Of a DNA stretch of 10,748 nt, positions 1-5,633 are shown in pieces; the first letter of the stretch is position 1; each line of letters opens with the position of its first letter. Made by a program: the position numbers and the translations under genes. The notes below the pieces were generated by a model. It was not told where the DNA came from, did not search any database, and saw only the letters and a program-made list of their open reading frames with translations. The DNA is from Promethearchaeota archaeon (GTDB taxonomy: Archaea; Asgardarchaeota; Lokiarchaeia; Sigynarchaeales; SOKP01), in contig WJIN01000398.1 of NCBI GenBank assembly GCA_014730295.1, positions 1 to 10,748 on the forward strand, given 5' to 3'.

Positions 1-2
1 TA

Positions 3-110
3 TATCGTGGGGTATTACTATTCTGTGGTGCTTTTATGATTTTTTTTGGAAGCTATTTAGCCCTAAAGATAGTATTCTTTCCAGATTTTAACTTATTTTA
101 TATATTCTAG
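3..110 (+). CDS. Partial C-terminal end of a probable membrane protein
   Basis: An open frame enters from the left edge of the window and stops at TAG 108-110, giving about 35 residues. They are strongly hydrophobic (for example LLFCGAFMIFFGSYLALKIV) and end in an aromatic-rich tail, as expected of a last transmembrane segment. No start is visible because the gene begins outside the window. It runs convergently toward the membrane RING-like gene that ends at 167. I cannot assign a family. The fragment is short and AT-rich, so a chance open frame is possible. Confidence 0.35.
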   Translation, partial: YRGVLLFCGAFMIFFGSYLALKIVFFPDFNLFYIF

Positions 111-166
111 AAATTAGAAAAACGATGGGGATATATTTGGGGTTTTAATCTTGAGTTCTACAAAAT

Positions 167-1285
167 TTAAAGATTTTCCTTTTTCTTAAAATATTCGATT
201 ACCTTTACATAAGATTTTACAGGGATAATTTTTGGATTTGTTCGAAAAGAGTAAGGAATTTCTGCATCGCAACGAGAACAAAGATTAGAATGTCTTTGCC
301 AATCTCTAAATTCATCTGCATGAGCGGGATGTTTACAATTCGGACAGAGAACAATTCCCCTTCCTTTATCTTGGGGATACTGTGGCAGATTGAAACAAAA
401 GATGCATTTAAAATCTTCAAGATTAAGGATACCCGCTTTTGGCTTCATACTTCTTATTTTCTTGATAATTTCATCTTTTGACGGCTTCCGCTTGCTTTTT
501 GTTTTCTTTTTAGTTTGTGGTTTTCTTTTAGTCCTTTGTGAAGTAGTTTTGCTTCTTGGCTCGATATATCTCTGAGTTGGACGAGACGGTCTAGATTGCG
601 AACTTCTTGACGCTGCAGATTCAATACTTCTGACTCGATCCCTTCTGGTTGCGATGGCTTCAGGTGTTATATCTGAAATACTTGGTTCTTTTTTCAAAAC
701 TCCATATATTGGAATAATAACCAAAAAAATTGTAATAAATAAGAAAATCAAATCGGGATATTGAAATATTGGTCTATATGTAAAAATGGGCTCTTCTTCC
801 AAGATTAGAATTAGGAAGATCATATTTAGAATAAGGATAAATATCGAGAATCCAATAGAAAACTTGCGCGCATTCACAGATCGCTCTTTATAGATATATA
901 CTACCTCATATTTCCTTATACACGCAAAAAGTGAATATATTCCATAAAGTAAGAAGGGAAAGGAAAAAACAGTTATCCATGGAGTAAGCAATACATAGAC
1001 TTGATCTAAATCAATTAATAGTTCATTAAACAGACGGGTATAATATCCAGTATAAAGATAAAACAGTCCTATGAAAATTACACTAATTACAAAAAAAGAG
1101 GTATTATGTGGGGAATTAAATTCTCTATAATTCTTGATCTTTTCAAAAAATTTAATAACATAATCAACCCATAGACCAACTAAAATCCATGAAAAAAATA
1201 TATTTAGAGAAGGTTCGATAAATATTCCGTGTATTAGAGCAAATATTAAACTAATAGAAGGTGGAATAATATATCTTTTTTTAAT
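167..1285 (-). CDS. Multi-pass membrane protein with C-terminal RING-like zinc domain (candidate membrane E3 ligase)
   Basis: Last gene of the E2-JAMM-RING operon. The first ordinary start codon is TTG at 989-991 (274 residues), but the frame stays open upstream to 1291 and that stretch encodes three more hydrophobic helices. I prefer a start near ATT 1283-1285, which lies 6 bases after GGGTGA (1292-1297), giving about 372 residues. TTG 991 has no ribosome site. Predicted helices are near residues 6-23, 26-47, 62-82, 97-123, 142-162 and 177-197. Loops alternate basic and acidic as the positive-inside rule requires, with N- and C-termini cytoplasmic. A Ser/Arg/Lys-rich linker follows. The zinc domain (about 269-406) has CxxC, CPNC, HxxH, a Trp and a final CxxC; the sixth ligand position is Glu. 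Its place in a ubiquitin operon suggests an E3; this function is inferred. The reading frame is secure, the start is not. Confidence 0.72.
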   Translation of the reverse strand: MKKRYIIPPSISLIFALIHGIFIEPSLNIFFSWILVGLWVDYVIKFFEKIKNYREFNSPHNTSFFVISVIFIGLFYLYTGYYTRLFNELLIDLDQVYVLLTPWITVFSFPFLLYGIYSLFACIRKYEVVYIYKERSVNARKFSIGFSIFILILNMIFLILILEEEPIFTYRPIFQYPDLIFLFITIFLVIIPIYGVLKKEPSISDITPEAIATRRDRVRSIESAASRSSQSRPSRPTQRYIEPRSKTTSQRTKRKPQTKKKTKSKRKPSKDEIIKKIRSMKPKAGILNLEDFKCIFCFNLPQYPQDKGRGIVLCPNCKHPAHADEFRDWQRHSNLCSRCDAEIPYSFRTNPKIIPVKSYVKVIEYFKKKENL

Positions 1286-1291
1286 AAACGT

Positions 1292-1297
1292 TCACCC
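1292..1297 (-). promoter_or_regulatory. Ribosome binding site that decides the start of the membrane RING-like gene
   Basis: GGGTGA on the minus strand matches the archaeal anti-Shine-Dalgarno complement (GGAGGTGATC). It sits just after the JAMM stop codon and 6 bases before ATT 1283-1285, the proposed rare start. The GTG inside it (1293-1295) opens a frame that hits TAA after four codons. Removing one T from the TTT at 1286-1288 would instead join this GTG to the long frame, so a one-base assembly error is the main alternative to an ATT start. Confidence 0.5.
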
Positions 1298-1316
1298 GGA
1301 TTCAATACTTTTAGGA

Positions 1317-2111
1317 CTATTCTTCATCATATTCCAAGAATAAAGCTTTCCCATCAATAATAGGTCTAATGAATTCCATCAATTCCGGCAAGGCACCAAC
1401 TCCTAAGGACTCAGTAATCTCAAAGGGTATAGGATACCATTTTTGAGTCTGTAAATTGGAGCGGAATATTTTAAATCCAAAAGAGCTTCCATCAATTTGA
1501 TAAGGATCGATTACGAGAGCAACTGATTTATCCCATAATTTTTGATACCTTGCTTGGGTTCCTAAATCCTCTGCACTCATAAAAGCCCCATATGAAGGGT
1601 GAGAATGATACCATCCGCAAATAAATAGACCATTTCGCTTAATATCCTTGAACGCTTTTACAAAGTTTTTGTATTCTTTGATTTCTGCGAATACTGCATT
1701 ACCATGTCCCATGGGATATGCGTCTTCGATATATAATTTTTGATTTTTCTCGTTTATTCTGCCTGCTAATAACCCTATAACTTCTACCCATTCTTCTTTA
1801 GGTATATTTTCATTGGCATATTTTAATGCGTGGCTGCTTATCTTCAAGATCGCTTTAACACTGATGTAACATTCAGGCGCTTTCCCCGATTTTTGCTTTT
1901 TTTTTTGTTTTTCTTCTCGAGCGAATTGCTCAATATTTTCGGAGTTGATCTTCTGATTCAAAATTTCTATTAACTCTTTTTTTAGAGTACTTTCCTCTGC
2001 TTTTAGTTCCGAGACAATTTCGTTTATGATTTCCGATTTTAGCGTCTCTTTAATCTCTCTTTTTAAATTATTCTTAAGAGAATCCTTCTTACTGTTATTT
2101 TCATTTTCCAT
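1317..2111 (-). CDS. JAMM/MPN+ metalloprotease, Rpn11-type deubiquitinase
   Basis: Zinc isopeptidase expected to remove the modifier from substrates. 264 residues. Residues 1-75 are a charged helical/coiled-coil segment rich in Lys and Glu. The MPN domain follows from about residue 80. The full JAMM set is visible: Glu110 in EVIGLLAG, His169 and His171 in GWYHSHP, Ser179 and Asp182 in MSAEDLGTQ, closely resembling Rpn11 (GWYHSHPGFG...). The Cys that follows HSHPGFG in eukaryotic Rpn11 is Ala176 here. The ATG at 2111 lies 9 bases after the E2 stop with an AGGT-type ribosome site overlapping that stop, so translation is probably coupled. Because the modifier has no residues after its last Gly, this enzyme is more likely used for deconjugation than precursor maturation. 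Family call is firm; Rpn11 rather than a CSN5- or AMSH-like role rests on motif resemblance and context. Confidence 0.93.
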   Translation of the reverse strand: MENENNSKKDSLKNNLKREIKETLKSEIINEIVSELKAEESTLKKELIEILNQKINSENIEQFAREEKQKKKQKSGKAPECYISVKAILKISSHALKYANENIPKEEWVEVIGLLAGRINEKNQKLYIEDAYPMGHGNAVFAEIKEYKNFVKAFKDIKRNGLFICGWYHSHPSYGAFMSAEDLGTQARYQKLWDKSVALVIDPYQIDGSSFGFKIFRSNLQTQKWYPIPFEITESLGVGALPELMEFIRPIIDGKALFLEYDEE

Positions 2112-2120
2112 CCCATTTAC

Positions 2121-2648
2121 CTACCATTTTTCATTTGCATATTTTTTAACAAGATATCGAACTTTTTTCTCAAATTTTTTTGGCTTTTCCATCATTTCAA
2201 TAGCTGCTTTCTTGTTGAATACATCGGTAGGATTGACGTATTTTCCTTTAGTGTTTAACATCGCCTTGATTGCTTGAATTACAGTTTTAATAGTTTTTGA
2301 TGGGCTCCATCCCCCCTTCTTACCAACATAGTTCGGATCGATTAATGCTAAGCAGATATTTCGTTGCCCTTTATATTCGTGGGGCTTTGGCCAAAAATTA
2401 GGGTGCCAAATAGGTGTATGCATGCGTACAAAAGGAGGAACTTTAGGATAATTATTAGGAAATTTTACTTCCAAACGAAAATATCCTCCATCATATGCCG
2501 TCCCTTTTGGTCCCGGAATAGTAATTTTCAGATGATCAATACTCTTTTTCTTTTTATCCCATGGTTTTAATTGAACAATATCACCATTCTTTCTCATCTT
2601 TTTTAACAACGCAAAATCTTGACTTACTCTTCTACTCCTTGAAGACAA
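2121..2648 (-). CDS. E2 ubiquitin-conjugating enzyme (UBC fold)
   Basis: Accepts the modifier from E1 as a thioester. 175 residues, slightly longer than the roughly 150-residue eukaryotic core. The N-terminal helix (residues 5-20) is followed by the beta sheet with the PxxPP segment (YPKVPPFVRM, 67-76), the HPN motif (82-84) and the catalytic Cys99 in NICLALI, then W114-SP and C-terminal helices. Cys99 is the only cysteine in the protein. The HPN-to-Cys distance is 15 residues, against about 8 in canonical E2s, so there is a small insertion just before the active site. The start is TTG 2646-2648, supported by an AGAGGGA ribosome site at 2658-2664; the next in-frame ATG would delete most of helix 1. 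It heads the E2-JAMM-RING operon. Family is certain; the partner Ubl is inferred from context. Confidence 0.95.
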   Translation of the reverse strand: MSSRSRRVSQDFALLKKMRKNGDIVQLKPWDKKKKSIDHLKITIPGPKGTAYDGGYFRLEVKFPNNYPKVPPFVRMHTPIWHPNFWPKPHEYKGQRNICLALIDPNYVGKKGGWSPSKTIKTVIQAIKAMLNTKGKYVNPTDVFNKKAAIEMMEKPKKFEKKVRYLVKKYANEKW

Positions 2649-2657
2649 TTTTATTAA

Positions 2658-2693
2658 TCCCTCTAATATAAATACTTTTAATTATAATGAATT
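2658..2693 (-). promoter_or_regulatory. Ribosome site and TATA-like elements upstream of E2
   Basis: On the minus strand, AGAGGGA (2658-2664) lies 9 bases before the TTG start of E2. Upstream, TTTATAT (2666-2672) and TTATAAT (about 2682-2688) both resemble archaeal TATA boxes; the second is better placed, about 37 bases from the start, leaving room for the ribosome site in the leader. This would let E2-JAMM-RING be transcribed apart from E1. No BRE element is clear. Confidence 0.35.
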
Positions 2694-2834
2694 TTTGGGT
2701 TTATAAATTTGTTTTTTTATTTTTTTAATTGAGAATTTTTTTAAAGGTTCTCAGAAATTAATCTTTTTTTTTATTGGATTATGAATTTCTAAGATCTTAT
2801 TAAATCGATTTGTTAAATTTATTATTACAAATAA
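2694..2834. other. AT-rich spacer between E1 and E2
   Basis: No ORF. Plus-strand T-runs are prominent and a 6-bp stem (TGAGAA 2730-2735 with TTCTCA 2748-2753) is followed by eight Ts at about 2764-2771. That would terminate plus-strand transcription, for which no gene is seen. On the gene-bearing minus strand no T-run terminator is evident, so read-through from E1 into E2 is possible. Confidence 0.3.
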
Positions 2835-4073
2835 TTAATCTTTAATTCGAAGAGTTACATAGACCTCTCCGTTTTGAAATCCGGCAGCAGTTATCAGTTC
2901 GAAATCTCTTAAGTCGTTTTTTTCACTATTCTCATCAAGATCAACGATTCTAATATCGTCAAAATCCAGTAACGTTAAAATGGGTTCCATATCGGGATCT
3001 AAACGGTATCCTTTCTGTTTTAATTTATCTATTATTATTTCACACGCATCTGTGGATGTTATAACTATTTCTTCTCTTCTCACATTATTTCCGCATTGTA
3101 TACAATTGGGATTTCTCTGTTTTTGAATGCGATAAAACTTCATTGTCATAGCATTAAACACCACATAGTTCTTTATGGGTTCTCCTAATGCTGCATTGTT
3201 ATTGAGCCAATGAAGTATTTTTATAACTTCGTGGGATTGAAGTGAGGAGATAATCGCATTAATCGTAATTATTCCCGGGTCATGTTGGTCTAATATCTTG
3301 ATGATTTCTGATTTATTAAATAAAGGAGGGAAATTATGTTTCTCAGCCAATTCGTTAGCCTTCTCTTGTATATAAGAAATCTCTTCAATATCTTTTACAT
3401 TTGGTCCTCTTTCATATTTATCCTCAAAACTCATATTTGCTTTAAAAACACAATGGATTCTTTTTCTCGGAATACCTACTACGGTACACGCTGCCATATC
3501 ATCAATCTCTGAGGTTGGTAATGGATTACATTCATAGCACGCATTTTCATAGGGAAAAATGGTATATATATGTCCATGGTATCCAGATACACCCCCATCA
3601 ATGAGAGGTTTATTAAATCGAATTGCTTGAGCGTTAAGATTCAATCGAGCATTCATCGAGTCAAGACCTCCTACAATTACATCCGCCTGTTTATATAAAA
3701 TTGGGTCTAAACGCTCTAGCGATGTATTATATCCATTAATTTCGATAAATGGATTTATATCTTCAAGCTTTTTTGCGGCAGCAATCGCTTTTGATTCTCC
3801 CATTTCTGCATCAACAAATAATATTTGGCGATTCAAATTCGAATATTCAATAATATCCATATCCACCAAATCTAACCGTCCCACTCCAACCATAGCTAAA
3901 TTTTTCGCAATTTCACATCCGAGACCGCCTATACCCGCAATTAATACTGTAGCATTTTTTACGATCTGCTGAGACCAACCCTCTAATCTAAATTGTCTAT
4001 CATAAAGACCTCTTTCATCTGCGGATAATTCTTCGCTAAAAAAATTTGAATCTTCTTTCACATTATCACACAT
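2835..4073 (-). CDS. E1 ubiquitin-activating enzyme, single-adenylation-domain (Uba3/ThiF-like)
   Basis: Activates the modifier with ATP and passes it to E2. 412 residues. The ThiF-type adenylation fold starts with LYDRQFRLEGW (23-33), then nucleotide loop GIGGLG (47-52), DMD (71-73), NLNRQ (79-83, the Arg-finger segment) and GGLD (135-138). Zinc is bound by Cys179/Cys182 and Cys324/Cys327. The catalytic Cys is Cys196 in AACTVVGIPRKRIHC, the crossover segment that in Uba3/Uba1 reads CTIASMPRLPEHC. Residues 355-412 resemble the ubiquitin-fold E2-binding domain at the C-terminus of Uba3. There is no large separate catalytic-Cys domain and no inactive N-terminal half, so it probably works as a homodimer, as bacterial and archaeal relatives do. 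ATG 4073 has no ribosome site; a TATA box at about 27 bases suggests a leaderless message. Strong family call. Confidence 0.95.
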   Translation of the reverse strand: MCDNVKEDSNFFSEELSADERGLYDRQFRLEGWSQQIVKNATVLIAGIGGLGCEIAKNLAMVGVGRLDLVDMDIIEYSNLNRQILFVDAEMGESKAIAAAKKLEDINPFIEINGYNTSLERLDPILYKQADVIVGGLDSMNARLNLNAQAIRFNKPLIDGGVSGYHGHIYTIFPYENACYECNPLPTSEIDDMAACTVVGIPRKRIHCVFKANMSFEDKYERGPNVKDIEEISYIQEKANELAEKHNFPPLFNKSEIIKILDQHDPGIITINAIISSLQSHEVIKILHWLNNNAALGEPIKNYVVFNAMTMKFYRIQKQRNPNCIQCGNNVRREEIVITSTDACEIIIDKLKQKGYRLDPDMEPILTLLDFDDIRIVDLDENSEKNDLRDFELITAAGFQNGEVYVTLRIKD

Positions 4074-4094
4074 TGGGTATTTGATTCATACTAA

Positions 4095-4106
4095 TAAATA
4101 TAAAAA
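4095..4106 (-). promoter_or_regulatory. TATA box for a leaderless E1 transcript
   Basis: TTTTTATATTTA on the minus strand is a good archaeal TATA box. Its centre (about 4100) is 27 bases upstream of the E1 ATG at 4073, so transcription is predicted to start at or within a few bases of the start codon. No Shine-Dalgarno sequence is present, which agrees with leaderless translation. Confidence 0.5.
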
Positions 4107-4110
4107 TTTG

Positions 4111-4147
4111 AAAAAAATAGATGTTTAACTAATACTTAATCATTAAG
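4111..4147 (-). terminator. Probable terminator of the modifier gene
   Basis: Just after the modifier stop, the minus strand carries a perfect 6+1+6 palindrome (CTTAATGATTAAG, 4135-4147) and then seven Ts at 4111-4117. With the E1 promoter following at once, this would let the modifier be made independently and in excess of its enzymes. Confidence 0.4.
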
Positions 4148-4158
4148 CGCTTTTTAAA

Positions 4159-4521
4159 CTACCCAGCAGTGCTCGCGGGTATCAAAAGTACTTCATCTCC
4201 ATCCTCTACATTGTATTCACTTAGAGGATTTGCTTCGTCCATAGTCACCCCTCCGGAAGATAGGTGAAAATCAGTAGGGTCTAATCCAAAAATATTTCCG
4301 ACTGTTTCTTTAATCGCTCCTACATTATTCGCATCATCCACAATTAATTTTTGTTTCTTCTCTCCGGGTCCAATTGTGGAGGTGAAAAATAGTGATAGTT
4401 TTTTACCTCCCCCAGGACCTTTTATAACCGGAGTCTTGGATTTAATATCTGAAGATGGAGTTTTCCCAGTTGGTTCTTCTAATTCCTCATCAAATTCATC
4501 ATCAAACTCATCAAAACTCAT
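4159..4521 (-). CDS. Ubiquitin-like modifier with acidic N-terminal tail and Ala-Gly C-terminus
   Basis: Probable protein modifier of the cascade. 120 residues: an Asp/Glu/Phe-rich tail (1-17), a Pro/Lys/Gly linker (18-39) and a beta-grasp domain (about 40-120). The segment PLSEYNVEDGDEVLLIP (99-115) matches ubiquitin's TLSDYNIQKESTLHLVL, and the preceding strand/helix pattern also fits. The protein ends ...PASTAG: no Gly-Gly, and the stop codon follows directly. I checked both other frames past the stop and neither restores a Gly-Gly. Mature UFM1 also ends in a single Gly (Val-Gly), so this terminus may still be usable. The start ATG 4521 is preceded by AGAGGTT (4529-4535), a good ribosome site. 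First gene of the minus-strand cluster, divergent from the coiled-coil gene. Fold is well supported; which C-terminal chemistry it uses is unknown. Confidence 0.88.
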   Translation of the reverse strand: MSFDEFDDEFDEELEEPTGKTPSSDIKSKTPVIKGPGGGKKLSLFFTSTIGPGEKKQKLIVDDANNVGAIKETVGNIFGLDPTDFHLSSGGVTMDEANPLSEYNVEDGDEVLLIPASTAG

Positions 4522-4528
4522 CTTTGTT

Positions 4529-4567
4529 AACCTCTTTTATTTTTAATAGATTTCATTATAAATATTT
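4529..4567 (-). promoter_or_regulatory. Promoter and ribosome site of the modifier gene
   Basis: AATATTTATAAT (about 4555-4566, minus strand) is TATA-like, about 40 bases before the ATG at 4521, predicting a transcript start near 4535 and a short leader. That leader begins with AGAGGTT (4529-4535), a Shine-Dalgarno match 7 bases from the ATG. Confidence 0.45.
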
Positions 4568-4629
4568 AGAATAATAAATACATAACAATCTGCCTATTTA
4601 AATGAATGATCTCAATCCTATTAATTTTT

Positions 4630-4691
4630 AATATAACATATACTAAAAAATACACATTTAACTAAGTATTCTCTTTATTATATTAGGTGAT
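4630..4691 (+). promoter_or_regulatory. Promoter and ribosome site of the coiled-coil gene
   Basis: AATATAAC (4630-4637) after a T-run is TATA-like and would place the transcript start near 4660. AGGTGAT (4685-4691) is a strong ribosome site 4 bases before ATG 4696, which is why that ATG is preferred over GTG 4687 lying inside it. The interval from 4522 carries both this promoter and the divergent modifier promoter. Confidence 0.4.
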
Positions 4692-4695
4692 ATGG

Positions 4696-5541
4696 ATGCG
4701 AGAAAAAAAACCTTCGAAATATAGAATACGAGAAAAAACCCCTCTCGAGGATCAAGATGCAAAACCAAGTAAAAAACTCCTAAAAAAGCTCAAAAAAGAA
4801 CGAAAAAAATTGAAAAAAGAACGAAAAAAATGGGAAAAAGTAATAAAAAAAATACAGAAATACGATACAACTATCGAAGACCTCGAAGATAAACGGAAAT
4901 CTATCGAAAAAGATATTCGAGACCTTTTGAAAGAGAAGAAAAAGGCAAAAGAAAGTATCAAAGAAGTTGAAGATGATATTAGAAATCAAAAAAGGAAAAT
5001 CAATGATGAAAAACAAAAATTAAAAAACGCGAAAGACAACTTGCGAAGGAAAGATAATCAAATAAATGACGAGATAGATACTCTGAAACGTAAAAAGAAA
5101 GATTTATTAGACCTTCGGGATGATATTGAAGACGAAAAGCGTGATTTAGAGAAGAAAAAGCGAAAAGAGGAGGAAAATCTCAGAAAATTAAAAGATCATA
5201 TCTCTAAACTTGAGAATAAGAAAAATTATCTTCAAAGAGATGTCGATGACTTAGATAATAAAAAAAATAAATTAAAAAATGATATTGGTGGATTAGAAAG
5301 AAAAAAAGACAAAATAGCGAATGAGATTCAAGAAAAAAGACAAAAACTTTCTAATGATATTGATAAAATAAAGAATGAAAAACAGAGAATTGAAGATGAA
5401 AAGAGCACTATAAAACGAGAGCGAGAGAAATTAGAAAAAGATAGAGAACGATTAGATGATAAAAAAGAAGAATTAGAAAAGAAAATTGAAAAATTTAAGA
5501 ATATACCTAAAACCAGGATTAAATCAAAGAGACCGGGTTAG
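4696..5541 (+). CDS. Lysine/glutamate-rich coiled-coil protein, function unknown
   Basis: I do not recognise a family. From the preferred ATG the protein has 281 residues and no cysteine. After a basic, Pro-containing head (1-30) almost the whole chain is charged heptad repeat with Leu/Ile at a and d positions, for example KKLLKKLKKER and DDIEDEKRDLEKKKRKEEE. No globular domain, membrane segment or signal peptide is seen. The tail is basic and ends Arg-Pro-Gly. It resembles the rods of SMC-, myosin- or tropomyosin-like proteins in composition only, so similarity searches will give many false matches. It is transcribed away from the modifier gene across a shared 170-base promoter region. A scaffold or substrate role for the cascade is possible but unsupported. 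Long A-runs in the sense strand make indel errors here easy, yet the frame is continuous. Confidence 0.8.
   Translation: MREKKPSKYRIREKTPLEDQDAKPSKKLLKKLKKERKKLKKERKKWEKVIKKIQKYDTTIEDLEDKRKSIEKDIRDLLKEKKKAKESIKEVEDDIRNQKRKINDEKQKLKNAKDNLRRKDNQINDEIDTLKRKKKDLLDLRDDIEDEKRDLEKKKRKEEENLRKLKDHISKLENKKNYLQRDVDDLDNKKNKLKNDIGGLERKKDKIANEIQEKRQKLSNDIDKIKNEKQRIEDEKSTIKREREKLEKDRERLDDKKEELEKKIEKFKNIPKTRIKSKRPG
4792..4833 (+). repeat. 21-bp tandem duplication equal to one heptad
   Basis: Two adjacent 21-base copies (4792-4812 and 4813-4833) differ at one base. They encode KKERKKL and KKERKKW, so each copy adds exactly one heptad to the coiled coil. This shows how the rod may lengthen by in-register duplication. 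Confidence 0.8.
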
Positions 5542-5564
5542 CTACTTCATATTTTGAGTATGAT

Positions 5565-5612
5565 CCAAATATTATTATCTTATTTTAACTTTGATTATTT
5601 TATTTTTTCAAA
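5565..5612 (+). terminator. T-rich terminator after the coiled-coil gene
   Basis: The spacer after the coiled-coil stop is T-rich, including TTATTTTAACTTTGATTATTTTATTTTTTC (split runs at 5579-5609), typical of archaeal intrinsic termination. No strong hairpin precedes it. Confidence 0.35.
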
Positions 5613-5633
5613 AGGCTATAAGTTTAAATTACT

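Noticed and set aside
2730..2771. Hairpin with T-run between E1 and E2 as a terminator
   Set aside because: The T-run is on the plus strand, where no gene ends; it cannot terminate the minus-strand E1 transcript.
4159..4521. Identifying the modifier as UFM1 with UBA5/UFC1-type enzymes
   Set aside because: E1 has the Uba3/Uba1-like catalytic segment, E2 has an HPN motif that UFC1 lacks, and the protease is JAMM, not a UfSP-type cysteine protease. Only the single-Gly terminus is shared.
4752..5016. Phe/Ser-rich ORFs on the minus strand opposite the coiled-coil gene
   Set aside because: They are the antisense reading of A-rich Lys/Glu codons; no ribosome site and no plausible protein composition.
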